Of a stretch of DNA of 64,000 bases, positions 1-12,084 are shown piece after piece. A model generated the notes under the pieces. That model saw only the letters and a list, made by a program, of their open reading frames with translations. It ran no database searches and was not told the DNA's origin. Origin of the DNA: Pseudomonas eucalypticola (GTDB lineage: Bacteria; Pseudomonadota; Gammaproteobacteria; Pseudomonadales; Pseudomonadaceae); NCBI RefSeq assembly GCF_013374995.1, contig NZ_CP056030.1, positions 1,706,501 to 1,770,500 of the forward strand, written 5' to 3'. The position numbers and the translations under genes were made by a program. Numbering within the stretch: position 1 is the first letter of the stretch; every line of letters starts with the position of its first letter.

Positions 1-2
1 TC

Positions 3-332
3 CTGGTGATCCAGCAACGCTTGACGGCGAGCCTGGAGCGCAAGGACATCAAGGCCTTCGTTGAGGATAGCTTCAACGTGATGCGCGCGACCTATCCGTT
101 CGCCGACAACCCGTACCTGCAGGAAACCGTCGAGAACCTGCAGCCGGCCATGAGCCGTACCTATTACCTGGCGCTGGAACAGCGCAAGGCCACCATGGGC
201 GATTACATGCACCTGTTCAACAGCCTGCTCGAAGCCGTGGTGGCCCGTGACCTGCCGCGTATTCGCCAGGTGCTGGGCGACTACACGCAGCGCAGTTGCC
301 AGTTGGTGCTGGCCGCGCTGGCGGCGGACTGA
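3..332 (+). CDS. GntR/FadR-type regulator, C-terminal part only
   Basis: The reading frame is open from the left edge, so the start and the DNA-binding domain are missing. The visible 109 residues are all helical (DIKAFVEDSFNVMRATYPFADNP, then LPRIRQVLGDYTQRSCQLVLAAL near the end), which fits the C-terminal half of an FCD effector-binding domain of the FadR subfamily. It ends 2 bp before the smc start codon, and a GntR-family gene sits at this place beside smc in other Pseudomonas, from memory. The ligand is unknown. Family assignment is reasonable; no specific function can be given. Confidence 0.7.
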   Translation: MVIQQRLTASLERKDIKAFVEDSFNVMRATYPFADNPYLQETVENLQPAMSRTYYLALEQRKATMGDYMHLFNSLLEAVVARDLPRIRQVLGDYTQRSCQLVLAALAAD

Positions 333-334
333 CC

Positions 335-3300
335 ATGCGGCTCAAATGCATCAAGCTGGCCGGGTTCAAGTCGTTCGTGGACCCCACCACGGTGAACTTC
401 CCCAGCAACATGGCGGCGGTGGTAGGCCCCAACGGCTGCGGCAAATCCAACATCATCGACGCCGTGCGCTGGGTGATGGGCGAAAGCTCGGCGAAGAACC
501 TGCGCGGCGAGTCGATGACCGACGTCATCTTCAACGGCTCCACCAGCCGCAAGCCCGTGAGCCAGGCCAGCATCGAACTGGTGTTCGACAACAGTGACAG
601 CACCCTGGTGGGCGAATACGCCGCCTACGCGGAAATTTCCATCCGCCGCAAGGTGACCCGCGACAGCCAGAACACCTACTACCTCAACGGCACCAAGTGC
701 CGACGCAAGGACATCACCGACATTTTCCTGGGCACCGGCCTGGGCCCGCGCAGCTATTCGATCATCGAGCAGGGCATGATCAGCAAACTGATCGAGGCCA
801 AGCCCGAAGACCTGCGCAACTTCATCGAGGAAGCGGCCGGCATCTCCAAATACAAGGAGCGCCGCCGCGAGACCGAGAACCGCATTCGCCGCACCCACGA
901 GAACCTGGAGCGCCTGACCGACCTGCGCGAAGAGCTGGAACGCCAGCTCGAACGTCTGCACCGCCAGGCCCAGGCCGCCGAGAAATACCAGGAGTACAAG
1001 GCCGAGGAACGTCAGCTCAAGGCGCAACTGTCGGCCTTGCGCTGGCAGGCCCTGAACGAGCAGGTGGCCCAGCGCGAAGCGGTCATCGGCACCCAGGAAG
1101 TCAGCTTCGAAGCCCTGGTGGCCGAGCAGCGCAACGCCGATGCCGCCATCGAGCGGCTGCGGGACGGCCACCATGACCTGTCCGAGCGCTTCAACCTGGT
1201 GCAGGGGCGCTTCTACTCGGTGGGCGGCGACATCGCCCGGGTCGAGCAGAACATTCAGCACGGCCAGCAGCGCCTGCGCCAGTTGCAGGATGACCTGCGC
1301 GAAGCCGAGCGCTCGCGCCAGGAAACCGAGTCGCACCTGGGCCATGACCGCACCTTGCTCGCCACCCTGGGCGAAGAACTGGAAATGCTCGCGCCCGAGC
1401 AGGAAATGACCAGCGCCGCCGCCGAAGAGGCCGCCGCCGCCCTGGAAGAATCCGAAGCCACCATGCAGGGCTGGCAGGAGCAGTGGGATGTGTTCAACAC
1501 CCGCTCCGCCGAGCCCCGGCGCCAGGCCGAAGTGCAGCAGTCGCGCATCCAGCAGTTGGACCAGTCCATGGAGCGCCTGGGTGAACGCCAGCGGCGCCTG
1601 AGTGAAGAGCGCGCGCAACTGGCCGCCGACCCCGAGGACGCGGCCATTCTGGAACTGGGTGAGCAACTGGCCGCCAGTGACATGCTCATCGAGGAGTTGC
1701 AGGCCGGCGAAGCCCAGCAGGTGGAGCGCCTTGAACAGGTGCGCGAGCAACTGCAGCAGGCCACCCGCGAGCAGCAGCAGGCCCAGGGCGAACTGCAACG
1801 CCTGAATGGCCGCCTTGCCTCCCTGGAAGCCCTGCAACAGGCCGCCCTGGACCCCGGCACCGGTACCGCCGAGTGGCTGCGCGACCAGCACCTGGACCAG
1901 CGTCCGCGCCTGGCCGAGGGCCTGCGGGTGGACGCCGGCTGGGAGCTGGCGGTGGAAACCGTGCTGGGTGCCGACCTGCAAGCGGTGCTGGTGGATGATT
2001 TCAACGGCCTGGCCCTGGGCGCCTTCGAGCAAGGCGACCTGCGCCTGCTCACCGCCGCCAGTGGCAGCCCGAGCCTGCCTGGCAGCCTGCTGGACAAGGT
2101 GCACAGTAGCACCGACCTCAGCGCCTGGCTGGGCCAGGTCAAACCGGTGGAAACCCTGGACGACGCCCTGGCCGGTCGCGCTCAACTGCAACCGGGCCAA
2201 AGCCTGATCAGCCGTGACGGCTACTGGGTGGGCCGGCACTTCCTGCGCGTCAGCCGTGCCAGCGATGCCCAGGGCAGCGTGCTGGCCCGCGGCCAGGAGC
2301 TGGAAAACCTGGGCCTGGAGCGCGACGAACGCGAAGCGGCCCTGGCCACCCTGGAGGAGCGCCTTGAGCACCTGCGCGAGCAACAGGTCGTGCAGGAGGA
2401 AGCCCGCGAGCAGCTGCGCCGCCAGGTGGCCGCCGAGGCCCGCCAACAAGGTGAACTGAAGGCGCAGCTGTCCGCCGGCCGCGCCAAGGCCGAGCAGTTG
2501 GCCCTGCGCCGCCGTCGCCTGGATGAGGAACTGGCCGAACTGGCCGAGCAGCGCGCCCTGGAGAGCGAAGAGCTGGGCGAGTCGCGCCTGCAACTGCAGG
2601 ACGCCCTCGACGCCATGGCCCAGGACACCGAACAGCGCGAACGGCTGATGGCCCAGCGCGACAGCCTGCGCGAGCGCCTCGACCAGGTGCGCCAGGACGC
2701 CCGCCAGCACAAGGACCACGCCCACCAGTTGGCCGTGCGCTTGGGCTCATTGCGCGCCCAGCACGATTCCACCCGCCAGGCCCTTGAACGCCTGGAATTG
2801 CAGGCCGAGCGCCTGACCGAGAAGCGCGAGCAGCTGTCGCTGAACCTGGAGGAGGGCGAGGCCCCCCTGGAAGAGCTGCGCCTCAAGCTCGAAGAATTGC
2901 TGGAACGGCGCATGGCCGTCGACGACGAAATGCGCCTGGCCAAGGCCGCCCTGGAAGACGCCGACACCGAGCTGCGCGACGCCGAGAAGCGCCGCACCCA
3001 GGCCGAGCAGCAGTCGCAGATGATCCGCGGCCAACTGGAACAGCACCGCATGGAATGGCAGGGCCTGAGCGTCAAGCGCACGGCCCTGCAGGAACAGTTG
3101 CACGAGGATGGCTACGACCTGCAAGGCGTCATCGCCACCCTCGACGCCCTGGCCAACGAAAAAGAAGCCGAGGAAGAACTGGAACGCATCAACGCCCGCA
3201 TCCAGCGCCTGGGCGCCATCAACCTGGCGGCCATCGACGAGTACCAGCAGCAGTCCGAACGCAAACGCTACCTGGACGCCCAGAACGATGACCTGGTGGA

Positions 3301-3823
3301 AGCGCTGGACACCCTGGAAAACGTCATTCGCAAGATCGACAAGGAAACTCGCAACCGCTTCAAAGATACCTTTGATCAGATAAATGGTGGTTTGCAGGCC
3401 CTGTTTCCGAAGGTTTTCGGCGGTGGTAGCGCTTATTTGGAACTGACGGGCGAAGATTTACTCGATACAGGGGTCACAATCATGGCGAGACCCCCTGGCA
3501 AGAAGAACAGCACCATCCATTTGCTGTCCGGTGGCGAAAAAGCACTGACAGCCCTGGCCCTGGTGTTTTCCATCTTCCAGCTCAACCCGGCGCCGTTCTG
3601 CATGCTCGACGAAGTTGACGCACCGCTGGATGACGCTAACGTTGGACGCTATGCACGGCTGGTGAAAGAGATGTCCCAGACGGTTCAATTCATCTACATC
3701 ACCCACAACAAGATCGCCATGGAAATGGCCGACCAGTTGATGGGCGTGACCATGCACGAGCCCGGTTGCTCGCGCCTGGTGGCGGTGGACGTAGAGGAGG
3801 CGATGGCGATGGTTGACGCCTGA
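335..3823 (+). CDS. smc: Chromosome partition ATPase SMC
   Basis: SMC of 1,162 residues, the usual Pseudomonas length. It forms the V-shaped dimer of bacterial condensin that, with ScpA and ScpB, organises and separates sister chromosomes. The N-terminus MRLKCIKLAGFKSFVDPTTV is typical. Walker A GPNGCGKSN is at residues 31-39. Two long Glu/Arg/Gln-rich coiled coils (about 170-490 and 660-1000) flank the hinge near 510-650. The ABC signature LSGGEKAL lies near 1064 and Walker B CMLDEVDAPLDD near 1088. The ATG at 335 was chosen over an upstream in-frame start because it follows the regulator stop by 2 bp and gives the family N-terminus. Long antisense ORFs over this gene are by-products of its GC-rich codon use. 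Confidence 0.98.
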   Translation: MRLKCIKLAGFKSFVDPTTVNFPSNMAAVVGPNGCGKSNIIDAVRWVMGESSAKNLRGESMTDVIFNGSTSRKPVSQASIELVFDNSDSTLVGEYAAYAEISIRRKVTRDSQNTYYLNGTKCRRKDITDIFLGTGLGPRSYSIIEQGMISKLIEAKPEDLRNFIEEAAGISKYKERRRETENRIRRTHENLERLTDLREELERQLERLHRQAQAAEKYQEYKAEERQLKAQLSALRWQALNEQVAQREAVIGTQEVSFEALVAEQRNADAAIERLRDGHHDLSERFNLVQGRFYSVGGDIARVEQNIQHGQQRLRQLQDDLREAERSRQETESHLGHDRTLLATLGEELEMLAPEQEMTSAAAEEAAAALEESEATMQGWQEQWDVFNTRSAEPRRQAEVQQSRIQQLDQSMERLGERQRRLSEERAQLAADPEDAAILELGEQLAASDMLIEELQAGEAQQVERLEQVREQLQQATREQQQAQGELQRLNGRLASLEALQQAALDPGTGTAEWLRDQHLDQRPRLAEGLRVDAGWELAVETVLGADLQAVLVDDFNGLALGAFEQGDLRLLTAASGSPSLPGSLLDKVHSSTDLSAWLGQVKPVETLDDALAGRAQLQPGQSLISRDGYWVGRHFLRVSRASDAQGSVLARGQELENLGLERDEREAALATLEERLEHLREQQVVQEEAREQLRRQVAAEARQQGELKAQLSAGRAKAEQLALRRRRLDEELAELAEQRALESEELGESRLQLQDALDAMAQDTEQRERLMAQRDSLRERLDQVRQDARQHKDHAHQLAVRLGSLRAQHDSTRQALERLELQAERLTEKREQLSLNLEEGEAPLEELRLKLEELLERRMAVDDEMRLAKAALEDADTELRDAEKRRTQAEQQSQMIRGQLEQHRMEWQGLSVKRTALQEQLHEDGYDLQGVIATLDALANEKEAEEELERINARIQRLGAINLAAIDEYQQQSERKRYLDAQNDDLVEALDTLENVIRKIDKETRNRFKDTFDQINGGLQALFPKVFGGGSAYLELTGEDLLDTGVTIMARPPGKKNSTIHLLSGGEKALTALALVFSIFQLNPAPFCMLDEVDAPLDDANVGRYARLVKEMSQTVQFIYITHNKIAMEMADQLMGVTMHEPGCSRLVAVDVEEAMAMVDA

Positions 3824-3974
3824 AGCGCGAGCGAATTTGGACCGCTTGCACTTAATTGGCGTATCTGCTGCGACAGACGGTGTAAAGTTATCTTTGGTCG
3901 TGCTAGTTTATTGGACATATTTTCGTACGCGTGGGGAAAACGCCTGTCAGAACATAGAGTTGGCGCCACGTTTT

Positions 3975-3998
3975 AAAGGGGTTTAAACCCTTTATTTT
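3975..3998 (+). terminator. Likely terminator between smc and zipA
   Basis: A hairpin AAAGGG-loop-CCCTTT is followed by ATTTTTC. It lies 150 bp after the smc stop and 30 bp before zipA, so it could end smc transcription or act in the zipA leader. The arms are short and AT-rich. Confidence 0.45.
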
Positions 3999-4028
3999 TC
4001 AGCATTTTTCATAGAGGCACAGGATTAA

Positions 4029-4922
4029 ATGGAAATCGGTCTGCGCGAATGGCTGATCGTCATCGGCGTGATTGTCATCGCCGGTATTCTCTTCGATGGC
4101 TGGCGCCGCATGCGCGGCGGCAAGGGCAAATTGAAATTCAGGCTCGACCGCAGCTTCTCCAACCTGCCGGACGAAGAGCACAGTGCCGAGGTACTGGGCC
4201 CGTCGCGGGTACTGGAAGAGGCCCGCGAGCCGTCGCTGGACGAGCATGACCTGCCGTCCATGAGCGCCCCTGCGCGTGAGCCGGTGGCCAAGCGCGGCAA
4301 GCGCGACAAACAGGAACAGCGTGAACGCGAGCGTGAGCGCGTGGCCGCCGAGTCCACCCAGGGCGACCTGGCGCTGGAACCCGAGCAACCGACCCTGTTC
4401 AGTGCCCGCGATGACGACTTCCCGGACGACAAGGCCCCGGCTTTCAATGCCTCCGGCACCGCGCCGGCCGAGCACCGCGACGTGCCCCAGGCCGAGGAAG
4501 TGCTGGTGATCAGCGTGATCTCCCGTTCCGAAGGTGGCTTCAAGGGCCCGGCCCTGCTGCAGAACATCCTGGAAAGCGGCCTGCGCTTTGGCGAAATGGA
4601 TATCTTCCACCGCCACGAAAGCATGGCCGGCAACGGCGAAGTGCTGTTCTCCATGGCCAATGCGGTGAAGCCCGGCATCTTCGACCTGGACGACATCGAC
4701 CACTTCAGCACCCGTGCGGTCAGCTTCTTCCTGGGCCTGCCAGGCCCGCGCCATCCCAAGCAGGCCTTCGACGTCATGGTCGCCGCGGCCCGCAAACTGG
4801 CCCACGAACTGGACGGTGAGCTCAAGGATGACCAACGCAGCGTGCTGACGGCCCAGACCATCGAACACTACCGCCAGCGCATTGTCGAATTCGAACGTCG
4901 GGCGTTGACGCAAAAGCGTTGA
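4029..4922 (+). CDS. zipA: Cell division protein ZipA
   Basis: ZipA, 297 residues, tethers FtsZ to the inner membrane and stabilises the Z ring. A short N-terminal segment is followed by one membrane helix (residues about 6-22, [18 protein letters not shown]), then a charged linker with runs of Glu/Arg (about 25-150). The C-terminal FtsZ-binding domain starts near [19 protein letters not shown] and includes the conserved stretch [15 protein letters not shown]. The order smc-zipA-ligA is the conserved pseudomonad arrangement. The start has an AGAGGCACAGGA ribosome-binding region just upstream. Confidence 0.97.
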   Translation: MEIGLREWLIVIGVIVIAGILFDGWRRMRGGKGKLKFRLDRSFSNLPDEEHSAEVLGPSRVLEEAREPSLDEHDLPSMSAPAREPVAKRGKRDKQEQRERERERVAAESTQGDLALEPEQPTLFSARDDDFPDDKAPAFNASGTAPAEHRDVPQAEEVLVISVISRSEGGFKGPALLQNILESGLRFGEMDIFHRHESMAGNGEVLFSMANAVKPGIFDLDDIDHFSTRAVSFFLGLPGPRHPKQAFDVMVAAARKLAHELDGELKDDQRSVLTAQTIEHYRQRIVEFERRALTQKR

Positions 4923-4933
4923 GCGGTGGTGGC

Positions 4934-7387
<2,454 letters not shown>

Positions 7388-7461
7388 AGCGGCTGCTTTC
7401 CAATGCAACGATCCGACCGCCAGGCACTCATAAGGAAATGCCAAAATAGCGGGGGTCACCC

Positions 7462-9525
7462 ATGTCAAAGCCGGACAAGGACTACATTCAATGGCTCGTG
7501 GACCAGTCCATGCTCCACGCGGCCAAACAGCGCGCCCTTCACTACGCCGGCCAGGCCCGGCTGTGGCAACGGCCTTTCGCCGAAGCCCGGCCACGGGACG
7601 CCTCGGCCATCGCCTCGGTCTGGTTCACGGCCTACCCAGCCTCCATCGTCACCCGTGATGGCGGCTCGGTGCTGCAAGCGCTGGGCGATGAAACCCTGTG
7701 GCATGCGCTATCGGACATCGGCATCCAGGGCATCCACAACGGCCCGCTGAAACTCTCCGGCGGCCTGCGTGGCCGCGAACGCACCCCCAGCGTCGACGGC
7801 AACTTCGACCGCATGAGCTTCGACATCGACCCCGACCTGGGCACCGAAGCGGAAATGCTCAACCTCAGCCGCATCGCCGCCGCCCACAACGCCATCGTCA
7901 TCGACGACGCCATTCCGTCGCACACCGGCAAGGGCGCCGACTTCCGCCTGGCCGAGCGCGCCCACGCCGACTACCCCGGCCTGTATCACATGGTCGAAAT
8001 CAAGGAAGAAGACTGGACGCTGCTCCCCGAAGTCGCCGACGGCCGCGACGCCTGCAACCTGCACCCTGAAACCGTCGACCTGCTCAAGGCCAAGCACTAC
8101 ATCGTCGGCCAGCTGCAACGGGTGATCTTCTTCGAGCCGGGGGTCAAGGAGACCGACTGGAGCGTCACCCCGGTCATCGTCGGCGTCGACGGCAAGGCGC
8201 GTCGCTGGGTGTACCTGCACTACTTCAAGGAAGGCCAGCCCTCGTTGAACTGGCTGGACCCCACCTTCGCCGCGCAACAGATGATCATCGGTGATGCCCT
8301 GCATTCCATCGACATCATGGGCGCGCGCATCCTGCGCCTGGACGCCAACGGCTTCCTGGGCGTGGAGCGCCGCGCCGAAGGCAACGCCTGGTCCGAGAGC
8401 CACCCGCTGTCGGTCAACGGCAACCAGTTGCTGGCTGGCACCATCCGCAAGGCCGGCGGTTTCAGCTTCCAGGAACTGAACCTGACCATCGACGACATCG
8501 CCGCCATGGGCAAAGGCGGCGCCGACCTGTCCTACGACTTCATCACCCGCCCGGCCTACCAGCATGCGCTGCTGACCGGTAATACCGAATTCCTGCGCCT
8601 GATGCTGCGCCAGGTGCACAGCTTCGGCATCGACCCGGCCTCGTTGATCCACGCCCTGCAGAACCACGACGAACTGACCCTGGAGCTGGTGCACTTCTGG
8701 ACCCTGCATGCCCACGACACCTACCTGTACCAGGGCCAGACGTTCCCGGGCAACATCCTGCGCGAGCACATCCGCGAGGAAATGTACGAGCGCCTGGCGG
8801 GCGAGCACGCGCCGTACAACCTGAAGTTCGTCACCAACGGCGTGTCCTGCACCACCGCCAGCATCATCACCGCGGCCCTGGGTATACGCGACCTGGACGC
8901 CATCACCCCTGAGGATGTACGCAAGATCCAGCACATCCACCTGCTGCTGGTGATGTACAACGCCATGCAGCCGGGGGTATTCGCCCTGTCGGGCTGGGAC
9001 CTGGTGGGCGCCTTGCCGCTGCCGGCCGAACAGGTGGCGCACCTGATGCAGGATGGCGACACCCGCTGGATTCACCGCGGCGCCTACGACCTGGTCGACC
9101 TGGACCCTGAAGCCGAGGTGTCTGCCGGTGGCATGCCGCGGCCGAAAACCCTGTATGGCAGCATCACGGCCCAGTTGCAGCAGCCGGACTCGTTCGCCAC
9201 CCAGCTGAAAAAGATCCTGGCCGTGCGCCGCGCCTACGACATCGCCGCCAGCCGGCAGATTCTCATTCCTGACGTGCAGCACCCGGGCCTGTTGGTACTG
9301 GTGCACGAATTGCCGGCGGGGAAGGGCACGCAGATCACCGCGCTGAACTTCAGTGCCGAAAGCCTGGTGGAAACCCTGCACCTGCCGGGCATCGCCCCAG
9401 GCCCGGTGGTGGACATCATCAACGAACGGGTGGAAGGCGACCTCACCGACAGCGGCGACTTCACCATCACCCTAGACCCTTATGAAGGCCTCGCCCTGCG
9501 CGTGGTCAGCAGCACACCCTTGTAA
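7462..9525 (+). CDS. treS: Trehalose synthase (maltose glucosylmutase)
   Basis: GH13 enzyme of 687 residues that interconverts maltose and trehalose (EC 5.4.99.16). It closely resembles, from memory, the Pseudomonas stutzeri TreS, which shares the N-terminal pattern YI.WLV.QSMLHAA. The catalytic set is visible: nucleophile Asp294 in LRLDANGF, acid/base Glu338 in FSFQELNLT, and Asp403 in ALQNHDELT. No maltokinase domain is fused. It stands alone, with no treYZ or glgE nearby, and is followed after 39 bp by the metallopeptidase-like gene. Trehalose made here would serve osmotic and desiccation tolerance; that role is inferred from the family. Confidence 0.93.
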   Translation: MSKPDKDYIQWLVDQSMLHAAKQRALHYAGQARLWQRPFAEARPRDASAIASVWFTAYPASIVTRDGGSVLQALGDETLWHALSDIGIQGIHNGPLKLSGGLRGRERTPSVDGNFDRMSFDIDPDLGTEAEMLNLSRIAAAHNAIVIDDAIPSHTGKGADFRLAERAHADYPGLYHMVEIKEEDWTLLPEVADGRDACNLHPETVDLLKAKHYIVGQLQRVIFFEPGVKETDWSVTPVIVGVDGKARRWVYLHYFKEGQPSLNWLDPTFAAQQMIIGDALHSIDIMGARILRLDANGFLGVERRAEGNAWSESHPLSVNGNQLLAGTIRKAGGFSFQELNLTIDDIAAMGKGGADLSYDFITRPAYQHALLTGNTEFLRLMLRQVHSFGIDPASLIHALQNHDELTLELVHFWTLHAHDTYLYQGQTFPGNILREHIREEMYERLAGEHAPYNLKFVTNGVSCTTASIITAALGIRDLDAITPEDVRKIQHIHLLLVMYNAMQPGVFALSGWDLVGALPLPAEQVAHLMQDGDTRWIHRGAYDLVDLDPEAEVSAGGMPRPKTLYGSITAQLQQPDSFATQLKKILAVRRAYDIAASRQILIPDVQHPGLLVLVHELPAGKGTQITALNFSAESLVETLHLPGIAPGPVVDIINERVEGDLTDSGDFTITLDPYEGLALRVVSSTPL

Positions 9526-9564
9526 GTACCACCACCGCTGGCCCCTGTCGTCCGGAGAAAGTGC

Positions 9565-10722
9565 ATGTACCGTCTTTTCGAACAGTTGAGCACCCGCATC
9601 GCCGCCCCCTTCGTGCGCCAGCCCGAACGCAACAGCAAGGTCTGGCAGTGCCAGTGTGGCCAGGCGGTGTTCTTTCGCAACAGCCAGTGCCTGGCCTGCA
9701 CCGCGGCGCTGGGCTACTGGCCGGACGCCAACGTTCTCTCCTCGCTGCAGCCCGCTGCCGACCCCGGCACCTGGCAGCTCGACGCCCGCCCGGACGCCGG
9801 CCCGTTCCGCCGCTGCGCCAACCTGGAAACGGCAGCGGCCTGCAACTGGCTGATCCCGGCCAGCAGCGGCCAGACCTTCTGCGCCTCGTGCGCCCTGAAC
9901 CGCACCATCCCCGACCTGTCCGTACCGGAAAACCCCGAGCGCTGGTGCAAAGTGGAAACCGCCAAGCGGCGCATGGTTGCCCAACTGATCAACCTGGGCC
10001 TGCCCGTGGTGCCCAAGAGCGTGGACGAGGCAACCGGCCTGGCCTTCGACTTCGTCGGCATCGACCTGGAAGGCAACGCCCCCACTACGGGCCACGCCAA
10101 CGGCCTGATCACCCTGGACATCAAGGAAGCGGACGACGCCCACCGGGAAAAAGTGCGGGTGATGATGCGCGAACCCTACCGCACCCTGCTGGGCCATTTC
10201 CGTCACGAAGTGGGCCACTACTACTGGGACCGTCTGGTAGCCCCCAGCCATTGGCTGGGTGAATTCCGCAGCCTGTTCGGCGACGAAACCCAAAGCTACG
10301 CCGACGCCCTGCAGCGCCACTACGACCAGGGCGCGCCGCTGGACTGGCAACAGTCCTACGTCAGCGCCTACGCCACCATGCACCCCTGGGAAGACTGGGC
10401 CGAAACCTGGGCCCACTACCTGCACATGATGGACGCCGTCGACACCGCCCAGGGCTTCGGCATGAGCGCCCACGACATGGACCTGGACTACCAGCCGTTC
10501 CCCCTGGACACCCTCTACGACCCCCAGGACCCTCACGGCCCCGCATTCCTGGCCTTCGTTAACGCCTGGATCGAACTGGCCGGCATGCTCAACGAACTCT
10601 CGCGCAGCATGGGCCAACCCGACTTCTACCCCTTCGTGGTACCGCCCGCCGTCATCGCCAAACTGCACTTCATCCACCTGGTGGTGCAGCAAGCCGGCGG
10701 CCGCGCCGACAGCGTCCTGTAG
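9565..10722 (+). CDS. Putative zinc-binding metallopeptidase with N-terminal zinc ribbon
   Basis: A 385-residue protein of the family of conserved putative zinc metallopeptidases (Peptidase_Mx-like). The N-terminus carries a zinc ribbon (CQCG near 29 and CLAC near 43) and further cysteines (CANLE, CNWL, CASCAL). The centre carries an HExxH site, HEVGH at residues 214-218, followed by Tyr-rich and acidic segments (ETQSYADAL; PWEDWAETWAHYLHMMD) that could supply the third ligand. There is no signal peptide, so it is probably cytoplasmic. It may be cotranscribed with treS (39-bp gap). The substrate is unknown. Its stop codon lies inside a repeat element. Confidence 0.75.
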   Translation: MYRLFEQLSTRIAAPFVRQPERNSKVWQCQCGQAVFFRNSQCLACTAALGYWPDANVLSSLQPAADPGTWQLDARPDAGPFRRCANLETAAACNWLIPASSGQTFCASCALNRTIPDLSVPENPERWCKVETAKRRMVAQLINLGLPVVPKSVDEATGLAFDFVGIDLEGNAPTTGHANGLITLDIKEADDAHREKVRVMMREPYRTLLGHFRHEVGHYYWDRLVAPSHWLGEFRSLFGDETQSYADALQRHYDQGAPLDWQQSYVSAYATMHPWEDWAETWAHYLHMMDAVDTAQGFGMSAHDMDLDYQPFPLDTLYDPQDPHGPAFLAFVNAWIELAGMLNELSRSMGQPDFYPFVVPPAVIAKLHFIHLVVQQAGGRADSVL

Positions 10723-10767
10723 CAGCGGACCCGGCCGCGTCCCAAGCGCCGCGAAGCATCAGGCACA
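10719..10767 (+). repeat. Half copy of the 95-bp hairpin repeat
   Basis: The sequence from GTAGCAGCGGACCCGGCCG through the GCATCAGGCACAC segment matches the first half of the unit arrayed at 23748-24275. The TAG stop of the preceding gene (10720-10722) is formed by its first bases. Confidence 0.75.
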
Positions 10768-10792
10768 CAGCAGCCGCCAACGTCAGCCCAAC

Positions 10793-10825
10793 AAAAAAGG
10801 GCGCCCTGAGAGGCGCCCCTTTTCT
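10793..10825. terminator. Bidirectional terminator
   Basis: A GGGCGCC stem with a short loop is flanked by A6 on one side and TTTTCT on the other. It lies between two convergent genes, the metallopeptidase-like gene and ibpA, and can stop transcription from both sides. Confidence 0.85.
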
Positions 10826-10838
10826 ACCGAATCACGTC

Positions 10839-11285
10839 TTACTGCAGCGCAGGCTGCTGAACCCCATTGATCGGGATACGTTTGGCCTTGGCCTCTTCCG
10901 GCACCACGCGCAGCAGATCGATGTTCAACAGGCCATTGCTCAAGCCTGCGGCCTTGACCTCGATATGGTCGGCCAGGCGGAACGACAACTTGAACGCACG
11001 CTGGGCGATGCCCTGGTGCAGGTAGGTCACGGCCTCACCGTTGCCTTCACGCTTGCCACCGCTGACGGTGAGCACGCCTTTCTCCACTTGCAGCTCCAGG
11101 TCGGATTCCTGGAAACCTGCCGCGGCGACCACGATACGGTACTGATCATCGCCATGTTTCTCGACGTTGTAGGGTGGGTAGCTGCTACCCGATTCATTGC
11201 GCAACGCCGACTCGAACAGATCATTGAAACGGTCGAAACCCACGGAATGGCGGAACAGTGGGGCGAGGGAAAATGCAGCAGTCAT
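10839..11285 (-). CDS. ibpA: Small heat shock protein IbpA (Hsp20)
   Basis: Hsp20-family holdase, 148 residues. It binds unfolding proteins under heat stress and hands them to DnaK/ClpB. The N-terminus MTAAFSLAPLFRHSVGFDRFNDLFESAL is the standard Pseudomonas IbpA start. The alpha-crystallin domain covers about residues 35-130 (YPPYNVEKHGDDQYRIVVAAAGF, VEKGVLTVSGGKREG, FKLSFRLADHIEV). The start at 11285 follows a strong AGGAG site; an upstream in-frame ATG was rejected because it lies in the regulatory leader. Heat control is visible in the leader and promoter. Confidence 0.96.
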   Translation of the reverse strand: MTAAFSLAPLFRHSVGFDRFNDLFESALRNESGSSYPPYNVEKHGDDQYRIVVAAAGFQESDLELQVEKGVLTVSGGKREGNGEAVTYLHQGIAQRAFKLSFRLADHIEVKAAGLSNGLLNIDLLRVVPEEAKAKRIPINGVQQPALQ

Positions 11286-11344
11286 GGTAAATCTCCTGAA
11301 CAATCAGCAAGGTTGAATGCGCGACCCGACTTCGGCATCGCGTA
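11286..11344 (-). promoter_or_regulatory. ROSE-type RNA thermometer in the ibpA leader
   Basis: Reading the minus strand, the leader ends with TTGCT, eight bases, then the AGGAG ribosome-binding site. TTGCT can pair with AGGAG only with a G opposite a G, the signature of ROSE thermometers, which hold the site closed at low temperature. More structure lies upstream in the leader. ROSE elements are known for Pseudomonas ibpA from the literature; I did not compute a fold. Confidence 0.8.
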
Positions 11345-11350
11345 CTAAAC

Positions 11351-11378
11351 AGATAGGGCTGGCCAATTGGATTTCAAG
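11351..11378 (-). promoter_or_regulatory. Sigma-32 heat-shock promoter of ibpA
   Basis: Minus strand: a perfect -35 CTTGAAA (11372-11378), a 13-bp spacer, then CCCTATCT (11351-11358), close to the sigma-32 -10 consensus CCCCATNT. The predicted start near 11344 gives a leader of about 59 bases that contains the thermometer. Confidence 0.85.
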
Positions 11379-11435
11379 AAACGACCCAAAAATTTTTTTC
11401 AACTCGTCAATCGCAATGCCTGCTCTTACCGCTGT

Positions 11436-11979
11436 GCTAACGCCCACCCCTCAAGACTTGCACAACCCCCCTGTGGGACCGGGCGAAGCTCGGGAAGCAG
11501 ACACCGCGCACCACCAGACACACCGCGGCGCTCCCTTCCAGAGCTAACGCCCACCCTCAAGACCTGCACAAATCCCCTGTGGGACCGGGCGAAGCCCGGG
11601 AAGCAAACACCGCGCACTACCGGGCACACCGCGGCGCTCCCTTCCCAAGCCAACACCCACCCCTCAAGGCTTCCATAAATCCCCTGTGGGACCGGGCGAA
11701 GCCCGGGAAGCAAACACCGCGCACCACCAGACGCCCCGCAGCACTCCCTTCCCAAGCCAACACCCACCCCTCAAAACTTGCACAAATCCCCTGTGGGACC
11801 GGGCGAAGCTCGGGAAGCAGACACCGCGCACCCTCCAGGCACACCGCAGCGCTCCCTTCCCAAGCCAACGCCACCCCTCAAGACTTGCACAAATCCCCTG
11901 TGGGACCGGGCGAAGCTCGGGAAGCAAACACCGCGCACCCCCAGACACATCACGGCGCTCCCGTCCAGAGCTAACGCCC
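11436..11979. repeat. Tandem array of five 107-bp REP-like units
   Basis: Five near-identical units, with CTGTGGGACCGGGCGAAG starting at 11471, 11577, 11684, 11791 and 11898 (steps of 106-107 bp). Each unit holds the REP-like core with a CGGGAAGC/GCGCTCCC dyad and a linker AACGCCCACCCCTCAAGACTTGCACAA. Apparent ORFs on both strands simply read through the repeat and change with each unit, so they are not genes. Single copies of the core occur at 4934 and 61471 and an inverted pair at 13875. Confidence 0.92.
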
Positions 11980-12004
11980 AGTCCCACGCTGTATCTGAGC
12001 AACA

Positions 12005-12045
12005 TTGCACCGTGGGACAAAAGTGTGCCCGCGAAGAGGCCCACG
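12005..12045. repeat. Degenerate REP of the classical P. putida type
   Basis: GTGCCCGCGAAGAGGCCCAC, read on the minus strand, resembles the GGCCTCTTCGCGGG core of the P. putida REP. It differs from the REP-like family of the neighbouring array. Confidence 0.5.
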
Positions 12046-12084
12046 CTATCTCTACAGCTCTAGAAGACCTGCACGATAATCCCG

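Noticed and set aside
281..2725. An 814-codon ORF antisense to smc
   Set aside because: It mirrors the third-position GC bias of smc, has low-complexity Leu/Gln/Gly content and no motif; smc is unmistakable on the other strand.
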